Program-made: the position numbers and the translations under genes | Notes under the pieces: generated by a model | Told to the model about the DNA's origin: nothing | Seen by the model: the letters and a program-made list of their open reading frames with translations, nothing else | The model's database searches: none | Source of the DNA: Marinobacterium sp. | GTDB taxonomy: Bacteria; Pseudomonadota; Gammaproteobacteria; Pseudomonadales; Balneatricaceae | Length of the DNA stretch: 64,000 nucleotides | Assembly: GCA_030602245.1 (NCBI GenBank) | Contig: JAUWAC010000004.1 | Location: forward strand, 115,285-179,284 | Reading direction: 5' to 3' | In this document: piece by piece, positions 19,071 through 28,597 of the stretch | Position numbering within the stretch: the first letter of the stretch is position 1 | Layout of the letters: the number at the start of each line of letters is the position of its first letter

Positions 19071-20882
19071 TCAGCTCAGTTTCTCGCTTCCGGACTTCTC
19101 GTCACTGGCCTTTTCGGCGGCGGCATCATCGGACTCAGCCGTCTCGGCCGAGTCCTGCGCAGCGCCATGGTCCGGCACGTCGGCTGCCGGCACCGGGGCG
19201 TCCTGAGCCGAGTCGGCCTCGTCAGCAACAGCCTCGTCAACCACAGGCTCAGTCGGCGCTTCGGATGTCGTCTGAGATGCCGCTTGGTCAGTCGCCGGCT
19301 CCTGCTCATCACCACCGACTTCAGGCGCTGCGTCATCGGCGGGTGCAACCTTGTCACTTTCGGCGTCATCTGCCGGGTTTTCAGCATCGCTAACGGCCGC
19401 TTCCGGCGCTGCCTGTGCATCTGCTGCAGAGGCTGCGGCAGACTCTGCCGGCTGCGGCGCGTTCTGCTCCGGCTCGGTTGCTGCCGCTTCGCCTTCAGGC
19501 TTCGCCTCAGTACTGGCAGCCTGGCGCAGCGGCGCTTCCAACAGTTCCGGTTCGGGGTGGATACACTCGAGTTTGACGCCGGTTTCCTCTTCGATCTGCG
19601 GAATCATGAAGGAGTCATCTTCGCAGGCGAAACAGATGGACGTACCGGTGGCGCCGGCACGGCCGGTGCGGCCGATACGGTGCACGTAGTCGTCGGGGTC
19701 TTCCGGCAGCTGGTAGTTGATCACGTGGGTGACGCCGTCGATATGGATACCACGGCCCGCCACGTCGGTCGCCACCAGCACCTGGATCTTGCCGCTGCGG
19801 AAGTCTTCAAGCGTTTTCAGACGTTTGTTCTGCGGAATCTCACCGGACATCAGTGCGGCGCGCAGGCCATCGCGTTCGAGTCGCTCCGCCAGCTTGCGGG
19901 TTTCGTGGCGACGGTTGCAGAACACGATGGCGCGCTCGATACCGTTCTTGTGCAGGTAGTTGATCAGCAGCCGGTATTTCTCGCTGCTCGATACCAGAAA
20001 GACCTTCTGCGACACGTTATCGGTGGTCTTGTGTTCGGATTCGATTTCGATCCGCACCGGATCTACCGTCCACTGCTGCGCCAGACGCAGGATGTCGTCG
20101 GTGAAGGTCGCACTGTACAACAGCGTCTGACGCTCCGGCCCCTTGCGCGGTGTCTGGCGGATGATGGTGCGCACATCGGGGATAAAGCCCATGCTCAGCA
20201 TGCGATCGGCTTCGTCGAGCACCAGCACTTCGACGTGGAACAGATCCACCTCATTGCCGCGCACAAAGTCGATCAGACGCCCCGGCGTCGCCACCAGAAT
20301 ATCGACCGGCCCGCGTGCCAGCTCCTTGCGCTGGCGATCATAATCCATGCCGCCAACCAGCGAGACCACACTGAGGCCGGCGTAGCGACACAGCCCCTCC
20401 GCATCGGCAGCGATCTGCAGTGCCAGCTCACGCGTCGGCGCGATGATCAGCGCGCGCGGCTCCGCCAGCTTGCGCTGACCTTCGATCGGGAAGTCCAGCA
20501 GATCGGTAATAATGCCGATCAGGAACGCGGCCGTCTTGCCGGTACCGGTCTGCGCCTTGCCGATGATGTCACGACCGGCCAGTGCCGGCTCGATCGTTTC
20601 GGCCTGAATCGGGGTGCAGTACTGGAACCCCTGATCCGCGATTGCGTGCATCAACACATCCGGCAGATTGAAGTCATGGAAACGCTTCTTGCCGTCAGCC
20701 GGCGGTACCTGAAACTGCGCCGGAGTCCAACGGCCGCTGGCGTCGTGCTGCTTCTGCTGCCGCGCCTGGCGCGGCTGAGCATCCCCGGTACGCGGTTTGC
20801 GGGAGCGACGCCGACGGCGCGGCTTGCGATTGGAGTCGGAATCCTGTGCGGCGTTTGCCTTGGCGTTCTCTTCTGTACTCAA
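19071..20882 (-). CDS. rhlB: DEAD-box RNA helicase, RhlB-like, with long acidic tail
   Basis: This 603-residue ATP-dependent RNA helicase has Walker A AQTGTGKT at 110-117, DEAD at 223-226, SAT at 257-259 and the [10 protein letters not shown] motif near 401-410, with the RhlB-type spacing ([14 protein letters not shown] before the Q motif). RhlB unwinds RNA for the degradosome. The N-terminus is strongly basic (20-43). The C-terminal stretch of about 150 residues (450-603) is an Ala/Glu/Asp-rich, low-complexity acidic tail, longer than usual for RhlB. It lies 26 nt downstream of dinG on the same strand. Confidence 0.9.
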   Translation of the reverse strand: MSTEENAKANAAQDSDSNRKPRRRRRSRKPRTGDAQPRQARQQKQHDASGRWTPAQFQVPPADGKKRFHDFNLPDVLMHAIADQGFQYCTPIQAETIEPALAGRDIIGKAQTGTGKTAAFLIGIITDLLDFPIEGQRKLAEPRALIIAPTRELALQIAADAEGLCRYAGLSVVSLVGGMDYDRQRKELARGPVDILVATPGRLIDFVRGNEVDLFHVEVLVLDEADRMLSMGFIPDVRTIIRQTPRKGPERQTLLYSATFTDDILRLAQQWTVDPVRIEIESEHKTTDNVSQKVFLVSSSEKYRLLINYLHKNGIERAIVFCNRRHETRKLAERLERDGLRAALMSGEIPQNKRLKTLEDFRSGKIQVLVATDVAGRGIHIDGVTHVINYQLPEDPDDYVHRIGRTGRAGATGTSICFACEDDSFMIPQIEEETGVKLECIHPEPELLEAPLRQAASTEAKPEGEAAATEPEQNAPQPAESAAASAADAQAAPEAAVSDAENPADDAESDKVAPADDAAPEVGGDEQEPATDQAASQTTSEAPTEPVVDEAVADEADSAQDAPVPAADVPDHGAAQDSAETAESDDAAAEKASDEKSGSEKLS

Positions 20883-20908
20883 GTGTTTACCTTTGATTGT
20901 TTAACCAT

Positions 20909-23026
20909 TCAGTTAGCGATCTGACGGCGGAACGGCGGCAGCGCATCAAGCAGCTGACGGCCGTAGCGACGCGTGACGACACGCCGATCCAGCAGCACGA
21001 CCTGACCACTGTCCTGCTCGGTCCGCAACAGACGCCCCACGGCCTGCGTCAGCCGCATGGACGCCGCCGGAACCGACCAGTCGGCAAACGCATTGCCGCC
21101 GCGCTGCTCAATCCACTCCGCCATCGTCGCATCAACCGGGTCATCCGGGACGCTGAACGGCAGCTTGGTGATCACCACGTCGGTCAGGTAGCCGCCGGGC
21201 AGGTCAACCCCCTCGGCGAATGACGCAAGTCCGAAAATCACACTGGCTTCGCCGGCGTCGATTCGCTCCCGGTGACGCCGCAGAATCTCCTGCCGGCTAT
21301 AAGCCCCCTGCGCGAGGACCCTATTCTTAATGGATTCACTCTGGCGTTCAAGGGTCGTCAGCATCTGGCGCCAGCTGGTAAACAGCACCAGCGCTGCCGT
21401 CATCCCGGGCAGAGCCTGCCCCAGATATTCCGCCACCTCTTCTGTGTGCGCCTGTGGATCACTCGGATCGGTACGCATCGCCGGCACCACCAGCACGCCG
21501 CGGTTATAGTGGTCAAACGGACTTTGCAGCCGCACCGCCGGGGTATCCGCGGGCAACCCCAGCTGATCCAGTGTGCGCTCAAAACGCCCCAGTGCCGTCA
21601 GTGTCGCCGAAGTGACCACGGCGCCAAAGCAGACCTCCCACAGGTGCTCACGCAGGGTATCAGCGGCCGACACCGGCGTACTGCGCAGCTCGACATCGGT
21701 ATGCGTATCGGTTTCGATCCGATTCAGCCAGCGCGCTGTCGGCGAGCGCCCCTCGGGATCGGGCGTTGCGTAACTGCGGGCGAGCCAGGCCATCTGCTGT
21801 ACCCGGCCCCAGAGGACACCCAGTTGCGGGTACCAGCGCTCGGCGATGGTGCGGTCGATCTCAGCGATCTCACCCTCCATCGCCTCGCGCAACACCGACA
21901 CCAGCTGTTCCAGCAGTTGCTGCACACGCTCGGCCGCATGGGTCAGATCGCGCCCGAGGGCAACCAGCGCATCCGGCACCCGACCACCGGCAAAGCGCAC
22001 CCGCTCGCCACCGTCAGGCTGTTGAAACTGCGCCTCCACCACCGGTGCCAACTGCTCAAGTACCAGGGTCAGCTCACGAATGGGATTGTCGAGCCGCTCA
22101 ATCGGGTCGCGCAGCGCCACAGCGCCGGCGGCTTCATCCAGCAGAGTGTGCAGCCGCTTACCCAGCCCCTGCGCCAGTTTCTGACTCGAGCCCAGGCGCA
22201 TCGAAAACGCAAAGTGCCCACTCGCCTTATCAGCCAGATGATGCCCTTCATCGAATACATAAATCGTTTCGGCGGGGTCCGGCAGTATGGCGCCACCGCC
22301 CAGCGCCAGATCCGCCAGCACCAGATCGTGATTGGCCACCACCAGCTCGACATGGTCGAGCTGCTCACGGGCGCGATAGAACGGACAGGCGGAGAAATTC
22401 AGACAGCGTCGATTGCTGCACTGCAGATGGTCGCTGGTCAGCGGGCGCCAGATTGCGTCGTCCAGCGGATCCGCCAGATTATCGCGATCGCCGTCCCACT
22501 GCCCCGACGCGAAGCGATCGATCAGGCCGCGGTACTGCTCCAACACGCCGGCATCCAGCACTTCGGCGGCCTCATCCTCATACAGCGGCATCTGGCCAAG
22601 CTCGTGCTGACGCTCAAGGTGTTGTTCGATCTTGTTGACACAGAGGTAGCGCCCACGCCCCTTGGCGAGCTGATAGCGGATCTTGATGCCGGCATGCGCC
22701 ATCACCTCCGGCAGATCCTTGTGGACCAGCTGCTCCTGCAGCGACACGGTGGCCGTCGAGAGGACGAGCTTTTTCTTTCGCGCCTGAGCGATCGGCAGCG
22801 TCGCCAACAGATAGGCGATGGTTTTGCCGGTGCCGGTTCCGGCCTCCACGAGACAGACATGGTTCTCACCGAGCCGTTCACCCTTGTCACCGGTACGGAT
22901 GCCGGCCAGCGTGCGCGCAATCTCGGCGATCATCTGCTTCTGCGCCGGACGGGCGCGCAACTCACGACTGGCCAGAAAGCGGCTGTACGCGCTTTGTATC
23001 GTCTGTTTGAGGGCCGTATCCAGCAC
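20909..23026 (-). CDS. dinG: ATP-dependent DNA helicase DinG
   Basis: DinG is a damage-inducible XPD-like 5'-to-3' helicase with an iron-sulfur cluster that resolves R-loops and G-quadruplexes. The 705-residue protein has Walker A VEAGTGTGKTIAYLL, cluster cysteines in GRYLCVNKI and CSNRRCLNFSACPF, and a DEGHH box. I chose the GTG at 23026, giving a start of MLDTALKQTIQSAYSRFL that lines up with Pseudomonas DinG; in-frame starts at 23062 and 23110 run into the control region. It diverges from lexA across a region with three LexA-box-like sites, fitting SOS control. Confidence 0.93.
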   Translation of the reverse strand: MLDTALKQTIQSAYSRFLASRELRARPAQKQMIAEIARTLAGIRTGDKGERLGENHVCLVEAGTGTGKTIAYLLATLPIAQARKKKLVLSTATVSLQEQLVHKDLPEVMAHAGIKIRYQLAKGRGRYLCVNKIEQHLERQHELGQMPLYEDEAAEVLDAGVLEQYRGLIDRFASGQWDGDRDNLADPLDDAIWRPLTSDHLQCSNRRCLNFSACPFYRAREQLDHVELVVANHDLVLADLALGGGAILPDPAETIYVFDEGHHLADKASGHFAFSMRLGSSQKLAQGLGKRLHTLLDEAAGAVALRDPIERLDNPIRELTLVLEQLAPVVEAQFQQPDGGERVRFAGGRVPDALVALGRDLTHAAERVQQLLEQLVSVLREAMEGEIAEIDRTIAERWYPQLGVLWGRVQQMAWLARSYATPDPEGRSPTARWLNRIETDTHTDVELRSTPVSAADTLREHLWEVCFGAVVTSATLTALGRFERTLDQLGLPADTPAVRLQSPFDHYNRGVLVVPAMRTDPSDPQAHTEEVAEYLGQALPGMTAALVLFTSWRQMLTTLERQSESIKNRVLAQGAYSRQEILRRHRERIDAGEASVIFGLASFAEGVDLPGGYLTDVVITKLPFSVPDDPVDATMAEWIEQRGGNAFADWSVPAASMRLTQAVGRLLRTEQDSGQVVLLDRRVVTRRYGRQLLDALPPFRRQIAN

Positions 23027-23071
23027 CGCCTGCCTCGCTGTTCCTGAGTGGCGGCCGATCATAGCAAAAGA

Positions 23072-23087
23072 CTGGATATTTAAACAG
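23072..23087. promoter_or_regulatory. LexA-box-like site proximal to dinG
   Basis: CTGG-ATATTTAA-ACAG fits the LexA consensus CTGT-N8-ACAG with one mismatch. It lies 46 bp upstream of the chosen dinG start, and separately from the two sites next to lexA, so it may control dinG. Confidence 0.6.
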
Positions 23088-23091
23088 ATAC

Positions 23092-23121
23092 TTGCTTGAC
23101 GCCGCGGCACTACTGTATAAA
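23092..23121 (+). promoter_or_regulatory. candidate lexA promoter
   Basis: TTGCTT (23092-23097), an 18-bp spacer and TATAAA (23116-23121) make a plausible sigma-70 promoter about 33 bp upstream of lexA. The -10 overlaps the first LexA-box-like site, as expected for autorepression. Confidence 0.5.
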
Positions 23122-23147
23122 ACTACATGTACTGTATAAATAGACAT
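23113..23147. promoter_or_regulatory. two LexA-box-like sites upstream of lexA
   Basis: CTGT-ATAAAACT-ACAT (23113-23128) and CTGT-ATAAATAG-ACAT (23132-23147) each match CTGT-N8-ACAG with one mismatch in the last base. They begin 19 bp apart, so both would lie on about the same face of the helix (nearly two turns). The second ends 6 bp before the lexA start codon. Confidence 0.75.
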
Positions 23148-23153
23148 GCAACT

Positions 23154-23768
23154 ATGAAGCTGACCAAACGACAGGGCGAAGTGCTCGAGTGCATTCGCCG
23201 CCACATCGAAGCCACCGGGTATCCGCCGACGCGAGCAGATATTGCGCGCGATCTCGGATTTCGCTCCGCCAATGCGGCGGAGGAGCACCTCAAAGCGCTG
23301 GCACGCAAAGGGGCGATCGAAATTATCCCCGGCACTTCTCGTGGCATCCGCCTGCCAGAGCCGGAGCAGGAACAGCCTGTAGGGCTGCCAATAGTCGGCC
23401 AGGTCGCCGCCGGCGAGCCGATTCTGGCTGAGCAGCATATCGACGACTACTGCACCATCGGCGCCGAGTTCTTCCACCCGCGGGCCGACTACCTGCTGCG
23501 GGTCCGGGGTATGAGCATGAAGAACATCGGCATTCTGGATGGCGACCTGCTGGCCGTGCACCAGACACCGGATGCACGCGAAGGACAGATCGTGGTCGCC
23601 CGGATCGGCGACGACGTCACCGTTAAACGGTTCCACCGTGAAGGACGCATGGTGTACCTGATTGCCGAGAACGAGGCGTTCGACCCGATCGAGATCGATC
23701 TGGCGGAGCAGGAGCTTCAGATCGAGGGCCTCGGCGTCGGCGTCATTCGGCAGCGAGCCGACCTGTAG
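23154..23768 (+). CDS. lexA: SOS repressor LexA
   Basis: LexA represses the DNA-damage regulon and cleaves itself when RecA filaments form. The 204-residue protein starts [20 protein letters not shown] and has the winged-helix domain at about 1-65. The cleavage bond is Ala86-Gly87 in VAAGEP, with catalytic Ser121 (RGMSMKN) and Lys158 (VTVKRF). I used the ATG at 23154; an in-frame start nine codons earlier lies inside the operator. It is followed after 17 nt by a sulA-like gene, as in Pseudomonas. Confidence 0.98.
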   Translation: MKLTKRQGEVLECIRRHIEATGYPPTRADIARDLGFRSANAAEEHLKALARKGAIEIIPGTSRGIRLPEPEQEQPVGLPIVGQVAAGEPILAEQHIDDYCTIGAEFFHPRADYLLRVRGMSMKNIGILDGDLLAVHQTPDAREGQIVVARIGDDVTVKRFHREGRMVYLIAENEAFDPIEIDLAEQELQIEGLGVGVIRQRADL

Positions 23769-23785
23769 TAGAAGAGGTTGTCATC

Positions 23786-24199
23786 ATGAATGCGAGCGCA
23801 CTTCACTTTCCGGCACCGGTCGAGGCCGCAGCCTGCGAACCGGCCCGAGGCAGCGTCACCGAGATCATCCAGCACAGCGCCGAGATCTCACTTGCCCCTT
23901 TGCTGCTGCCGATGCTGGCGCAACTGAGCCGACAACAGCGCTGGCTCGCCCTGGTCGCTCCACCCACGGAGCTGACGCGCAGCCAGCTGCAACAGGCGGG
24001 AGTACTGCTGGATCGGGTCTGGATTCTGCGCCCGGATGACAACCACGACACACTTGAACTGACCGCACGGGCCCTTGATGCCCGCACCTGCCATACCGTC
24101 GTCAGCTGGCTCAGCGCGGAGGATGATCGTGCGCTTGATCGTCTTTACCGCAGTGCCGAGCAGAGTGGCTCGCAGGGCATCCTGTTACGCAGCCGCTGA
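23786..24199 (+). CDS. sulA: SulA-like cell division inhibitor
   Basis: SulA blocks FtsZ polymerisation during the SOS response. This 137-residue protein has the RecA/SulA-like core seen in Pseudomonas SulA: GSVTEIIQHSAEISLAPLLL, then LSRQQRWLALVAPP and DRVWILRPDD. It lies 17 nt after lexA and shares its promoter, the same lexA-sulA operon as in pseudomonads rather than the stand-alone sulA of enterics. The N-terminal 25 residues are Ala/Glu-rich and probably unstructured. Confidence 0.9.
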   Translation: MNASALHFPAPVEAAACEPARGSVTEIIQHSAEISLAPLLLPMLAQLSRQQRWLALVAPPTELTRSQLQQAGVLLDRVWILRPDDNHDTLELTARALDARTCHTVVSWLSAEDDRALDRLYRSAEQSGSQGILLRSR

Positions 24200-24262
24200 T
24201 CTCTCAGACCCCACCCTCCTCAGTTCGGCGCCGAGAGGCGCCTGAGACGAGGCAGCGCCCGG

Positions 24263-24787
24263 CTACCACTCGAGCATTGAGCCACGCAGGCGGTCGACGA
24301 TCTTCTCCAGCTCGGCAAACCACTGCCGCAACTCGACCAGCAGATTGCCATCCTCGGCATGATCGGGGTTGATCTGTTTGACGTGAATTTCGGACAGACT
24401 CTGTCCTTCGCGAGGTTCTGCGCGCCGATCACTGGCATCCCAGCAGGCCGCGTAGGCTCGCTCGAGGCGATTCAGCCAGCTGCCCGACTGCGTGGCAAGC
24501 AGAACCAGCTCATTGAGCTCCGGTGACTCCTGCCCGGTGGCTTCAAGCTGAGCCTGCAGCTGCACCGGCTCGTGCACCTGCGCCACATCGAGCCGATAGC
24601 GCTCCCCGATTTCACGCACGAACGCCTCCAGCGCCCCCTTCAGATGGAACAGCACCGATTCATTGTATGACTCGATCAGCCCATGCCGATTCCAGGAGGT
24701 CGAGTGCTGAGCCTGCGCCAGTGCATCGAGATGCAGACGCGCAAAATTCAGCTTCTGGTTAGTCCGTGCCGGATAGATCTCGTTCAT
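24263..24787 (-). CDS. DUF6586 family protein
   Basis: This 174-residue, largely helical soluble protein begins MNEIYPARTNQKLNFARLHL and matches my recollection of DUF6586, found next to topA in pseudomonads; its function is not known to me. It contains HLKGALEAFVREIGERYRL and several Leu/Glu-rich helices but no recognisable catalytic motif. The ATG at 24787, preceded by GGGAGG, was preferred over an in-frame start six codons upstream. It lies 14 nt after topA and is probably cotranscribed with it. Confidence 0.85.
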   Translation of the reverse strand: MNEIYPARTNQKLNFARLHLDALAQAQHSTSWNRHGLIESYNESVLFHLKGALEAFVREIGERYRLDVAQVHEPVQLQAQLEATGQESPELNELVLLATQSGSWLNRLERAYAACWDASDRRAEPREGQSLSEIHVKQINPDHAEDGNLLVELRQWFAELEKIVDRLRGSMLEW

Positions 24788-24801
24788 GCCGCCTCCCGCG
24801 A

Positions 24802-27438
24802 TCACTTCTTCTTGCGCGCCTGCTCTTCACGCCACTGACCATCGACGAAATACGCCCGCCAGCCGGTGGCTTTGCCATCGCTCTCCGACATCACGTATTG
24901 CTCCTTGGTCTTGCGGCTGTAACGAATTATCGCCGGATTGCCATCAGGATCCTGTTGCGGTGCGTCAAGCAGGTAGTGATATTTTGAGTCAATCTCGTTG
25001 CGATGCGGAATCAGCTCCGACACCAGGGGCGCGCGGGTTTCCCGGTTTTTCGGGAACTGGCTGGCGGCAAGGAACAGACCGCTGGCCCCATCGCGCAGAA
25101 CATAGGTGTCATCAACTTTCTCACACTTCAGCTCCGGCATCGGTACCGGATCGATCTTCGGCGGTGCAACCTCGCCATTGCGCAGCAGCTTGCGCGTGTT
25201 CTTGCAGTCGCTGCTGGTGCAGCCGAAAAACTTGCCAAAGCGACCGGTCTTGAGCTGCATCTCGGCACCACACTTGTCGCACTCAATGGTCGGACCGTCA
25301 TACCCCTTGATTTTGAACGCCCCCTTCTCGATCTCGTAGCCGGGGCAGTCCGGGTTGTTGCCGCAGACGTGCAGTTTGCGCTCAGCATCGACCAGATAGG
25401 CATCCATTGCGGCACCGCAGAGTTTGCAGCGGTGCTTGTTACGCAGGATACGGGACTCTTCCTCGTCATCACCGTCAACACTGACCACCTCATCGCCCGG
25501 AATCAGGTTGATGGTCGCCTTGCAGCGCTCTTTTGGCGGCAGGCTGTAGCCTGAGCAGCCAAGGAATACCCCGGTGCTGCCGGTCCGGATCATCATCTTG
25601 CGACCACAGTCCGGACAGTCGATATCGGTCTCGGTCGGCGTGTTGGGACGCATGCCGTGGTCGGGATCCTGCGCCTGTTCGAGCGTCTCGACGAACTCGG
25701 CATAGAACCGATCCAGCAGCGCTTTCCAGTCAACCTCGCCCTGCGCGATATCGTCGAGCTGCTCCTCCATCCGCGCCGTGAAACCATAATCCATCAGGTC
25801 GGAGAAGTTTTCTTTCAGCCGCTCGGTGACGATATCGCCCATCTTGCGGGCGTAGAAGCGGCGCCCCTGAACTTCGACGTAGCCCCGATCCTGAATGGTT
25901 GAGATGATCGACGCATAGGTGGACGGGCGGCCGATACCCCGCTTCTCAAGCTCCTTGACCAGACTCGCTTCGGTGTAGCGCGGCGCGGGCTTGGTAAAGT
26001 GCTGTTTCGGATCCAGCTTCTCCAGGCTGAGGCGATCGCCTTCGCTGACGTCCGGCAGAATCAGATCCTCGTCATTCTTGCCTTTGCTCGGCAGGACGCG
26101 GGTATAGCCGTCAAACTTCAGGATACGACCCTTAGTGGTCAACTCGAAGTCCCCGGCAGAGACCTGCAGACGGGTGCTCAGATACCGCGCCGGGGTCATC
26201 TGGCAGGCGATGAACTGGCGCCGAATCAGATCGTATAGCCGCACCGCATCCGGATCCATGCCCGCCAGCTGATCGGCCTTCAGATTGACATCGGAGGGGC
26301 GGATCGCCTCATGCGCCTCCTGTGCGCCCTCTTTCGAGCTGTAGCGCACCGGCTGTTCCGGCAGGTAGTCGTTGCCATACTGACTCAGGATATGCTCGCG
26401 ACAAGCCTCGACCGCCTCGGTGCTGAGGTTGGTGGAGTCGGTTCGCATGTAGGTAATGTAACCGGCCTCGTAGAGACGCTGCGCCAGCGTCATCGTTTTC
26501 TTGACACCGAACCCCAGACGGGTGCTGGCCGCCTGCTGCAACGTAGAGGTGATAAACGGCGCTGACGGCTTGCTGCTGGTGGGCCGATCCTCGCGGCTGA
26601 CAACCTTGAACTCGGCGCCCTTGAGCAGCGCCATCGCCGCCTGCGTCTCGGCTTCGTTGCCCGGCCGGAAGCTCGCTCCCGCCTGCTTGACCACCTGCAG
26701 CCGCAGCGCTTCCTGTTCCGGCGTCAGCGCTTCGGCGTGAAGCTCCCAGTACTCTTCCGGCACGAAGGCACGAATTTCGCGCTCGCGTTCGACGATCAGA
26801 CGCACGGCAACCGACTGCACACGACCCGCTGACAGCCCGCGCGCAACCTTCTCCCACAGCAGCGGCGACAGCATGTAGCCGACGATGCGATCGAGAAAAC
26901 GGCGTGCCTGCTGAGCGTTGACACGGTTCAGGTCAAGCTGACCCGGCTCTTCAAACGCGTCCTTGATCGCTTTTTTAGTGATCTCGTTGAACACGACACG
27001 GCGGAAACGGCTGTCGTCGCCACCGATCGCTTCCCGCAGGTGCCAGGCGATCGCCTCCCCTTCGCGGTCCAAATCGGTTGCGAGATAGATTTCATCCGCC
27101 GAGCGGGCCAGCTTGCGCAGCTCCTCGACCACCTTTTCCTTGCCCGGCAGGATCTCGTAATGCGCTTCCCAATGCTCCTCTGGGTTAACGCCCATTCGCG
27201 CAATCAGCTGCTCGCGCGCCTTGCGTTTTTTGTATTCGGCCTTTTCTTCCGGCGACATCTTGCGGGTCAGCGCCGCCTGGCGGGCGCGTTCCTTGGGATC
27301 GCTCTTGGTCGCGCTGCCACTGGTGGGCAGATCGCGAATATGACCAACGCTCGACTTCACGACATACTGGCTGCCGAGATACTTGTTGATCGTCTTCGCC
27401 TTGGCCGGCGACTCCACAATAACGAGCGTTTTTCCCAT
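24802..27438 (-). CDS. topA: DNA topoisomerase I
   Basis: TopA relaxes negative supercoils by single-strand cleavage. The 878-residue protein has the TOPRIM domain at the N-terminus ([17 protein letters not shown], then [14 protein letters not shown]) and the active-site Tyr330 in [10 protein letters not shown]. The C-terminal zinc-ribbon modules are shown by Cys pairs such as [16 protein letters not shown] and CDKCGAEM. It ends in a basic tail. A good sigma-70 promoter lies about 45 bp upstream. Neighbours match the Pseudomonas lexA-sulA-topA region. Confidence 0.98.
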   Translation of the reverse strand: MGKTLVIVESPAKAKTINKYLGSQYVVKSSVGHIRDLPTSGSATKSDPKERARQAALTRKMSPEEKAEYKKRKAREQLIARMGVNPEEHWEAHYEILPGKEKVVEELRKLARSADEIYLATDLDREGEAIAWHLREAIGGDDSRFRRVVFNEITKKAIKDAFEEPGQLDLNRVNAQQARRFLDRIVGYMLSPLLWEKVARGLSAGRVQSVAVRLIVEREREIRAFVPEEYWELHAEALTPEQEALRLQVVKQAGASFRPGNEAETQAAMALLKGAEFKVVSREDRPTSSKPSAPFITSTLQQAASTRLGFGVKKTMTLAQRLYEAGYITYMRTDSTNLSTEAVEACREHILSQYGNDYLPEQPVRYSSKEGAQEAHEAIRPSDVNLKADQLAGMDPDAVRLYDLIRRQFIACQMTPARYLSTRLQVSAGDFELTTKGRILKFDGYTRVLPSKGKNDEDLILPDVSEGDRLSLEKLDPKQHFTKPAPRYTEASLVKELEKRGIGRPSTYASIISTIQDRGYVEVQGRRFYARKMGDIVTERLKENFSDLMDYGFTARMEEQLDDIAQGEVDWKALLDRFYAEFVETLEQAQDPDHGMRPNTPTETDIDCPDCGRKMMIRTGSTGVFLGCSGYSLPPKERCKATINLIPGDEVVSVDGDDEEESRILRNKHRCKLCGAAMDAYLVDAERKLHVCGNNPDCPGYEIEKGAFKIKGYDGPTIECDKCGAEMQLKTGRFGKFFGCTSSDCKNTRKLLRNGEVAPPKIDPVPMPELKCEKVDDTYVLRDGASGLFLAASQFPKNRETRAPLVSELIPHRNEIDSKYHYLLDAPQQDPDGNPAIIRYSRKTKEQYVMSESDGKATGWRAYFVDGQWREEQARKKK

Positions 27439-27481
27439 TAGACATCCTTAAACAACTGGTGGGACCCAGAATCTGCGAGCA

Positions 27482-27510
27482 TATATAAGTGTTGATGCAA
27501 CAGGGGTCAA
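27482..27510 (-). promoter_or_regulatory. sigma-70 promoter of topA
   Basis: Read on the minus strand, TTGACC (27510-27505), an exact 17-bp spacer and TATATA (27487-27482) form a near-consensus promoter. The predicted start is near 27475, leaving a leader of about 37 nt before topA. Confidence 0.75.
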
Positions 27511-27596
27511 GCAAGCATGCTGCCGCGGCAGTCGCCGAACAGAGCCTTGCGGACCCCGCGTCACGTGCCGGTTTCGCAAAATGCGACCGGGGTCTT

Positions 27597-27602
27597 TATA
27601 AT
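27597..27602 (+). promoter_or_regulatory. candidate -10 for the gene at 27645
   Basis: A consensus TATAAT lies 42 bp upstream of the next plus-strand gene. The -35 is weak (TTTCGC or TTCGCA at 18-19 bp). It is divergent from the topA promoter. Confidence 0.5.
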
Positions 27603-27644
27603 TCGCTGCATCGAATTCGTTCTTTCTTCAGAGTGCCAAAGTTG

Positions 27645-28379
27645 ATGCTGTCAGACAATCTGCTCTATGTCGTGCTTATCGCGCTGGTCGGCTGTGCAGC
27701 GCTGGCAGTCAACTACGTCATCACCCACCGGGAGGCGCAAACCAAATTCCGCAACGAGCGTCTCAAATGGCTGCGCCAGCAGGCCGAACATACGCTCAAT
27801 GCACTGGCAGTGCTCAAGGAAGTCGGTTGCCCGGCCGACATCGTCGACAAGCTCAATCAACACGCACTGTCGCTGATCGAGGAGATCAGCGCACTGGCGC
27901 CGGAGTCCGACCTGATGGCGGAAATCGCGCGCAGCAAGGAGAATACTGACCGGGTACAAAAGCGTCAGAGCGGTCTGGAAAGCGATCGTGCGGTGCGTCG
28001 CGCGCAGATCTATCTCAATTTTGCCGAAAAGCTGCTGGTCGAGATGGGACGCAAGGGACGGCTGACGCCTCAGCTGGCTCAGAGCTACCAGCAGGAACTG
28101 TACTGGCTCAACGTTTCAATGGTCACGGAAGCGCACATCACGCAGGCGGAACGGCTGCTGAAAAGCGGTGAGAAGCATGCCGCACTGGCGCACTACAAGC
28201 ATGCCAAGGCATTGCTGGTGCGCTCCACGGTGCCACAGCATCAGAAAAAGCCACTGCAGGAGCGCCTGCAGGCCGAGATCGACCGTCTGCAGCCACGCCC
28301 CGACTACGGCGCCGGGGCGCTCGCCGACTCAATCGACGACTACCTCAACAGCCGCGGCAATCAGCCGCCGATGCGCTGA
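27645..28379 (+). CDS. membrane-anchored coiled-coil protein, unknown
   Basis: I do not recognise this 244-residue protein. It has one N-terminal membrane segment (NLLYVVLIALVGCAALAVNY) and then a long, charged, predominantly helical region with heptad-like stretches (about 25-215) rich in Lys, Glu, Leu and Ala. The ATG at 27645 (MLSDNLLY) was chosen over an in-frame start at 27489, which would encode a non-conserved Ala/Ser-rich stretch across the promoter region. A cytoplasmic coiled-coil anchored in the inner membrane is the best structural description. It is divergent from topA and converges with the DUF1653 gene, overlapping it by 19 nt. Confidence 0.75.
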   Translation: MLSDNLLYVVLIALVGCAALAVNYVITHREAQTKFRNERLKWLRQQAEHTLNALAVLKEVGCPADIVDKLNQHALSLIEEISALAPESDLMAEIARSKENTDRVQKRQSGLESDRAVRRAQIYLNFAEKLLVEMGRKGRLTPQLAQSYQQELYWLNVSMVTEAHITQAERLLKSGEKHAALAHYKHAKALLVRSTVPQHQKKPLQERLQAEIDRLQPRPDYGAGALADSIDDYLNSRGNQPPMR

Positions 28380-28597
28380 AACCGCGGCACGCGCTCACCC
28401 CCATCCAGCACAACGGTGTCACTGAACATGGCAAGCGGGCGCACCCACAAACCGAACTCGCCGTACAGCGCCCGATACACCACCATCCACTCTTCGTTTT
28501 CGCTGTGACGGGCCAGACCGATCACCTCGTAGTCCTGCCCCTTGTAGTGACGATACAACCCTGGTTCCAGCGCGGGTTGCGCTCCTGCCTGCGTCAT
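28361..28597 (-). CDS. DUF1653 family protein
   Basis: This 78-residue protein contains PGLYRHYKGQDYEVIGLARHSENEE and VYRALYGEFGLWVRPL, the characteristic pattern of DUF1653, a small beta-rich domain of unknown function. The start overlaps the stop of the upstream gene by 4 nt (ATGA), indicating translational coupling. Its last 19 nt overlap the end of the convergent coiled-coil gene. Confidence 0.85.
   Translation of the reverse strand: MTQAGAQPALEPGLYRHYKGQDYEVIGLARHSENEEWMVVYRALYGEFGLWVRPLAMFSDTVVLDGGERVPRFQRIGG

Noticed and set aside
24225..24252. GGCGCC-GAGA-GGCGCC hairpin between sulA and the DUF6586 gene as a terminator
   Set aside because: GGCGCC is itself palindromic and common in GC-rich DNA. 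No T tract follows on either side, so support is too weak.
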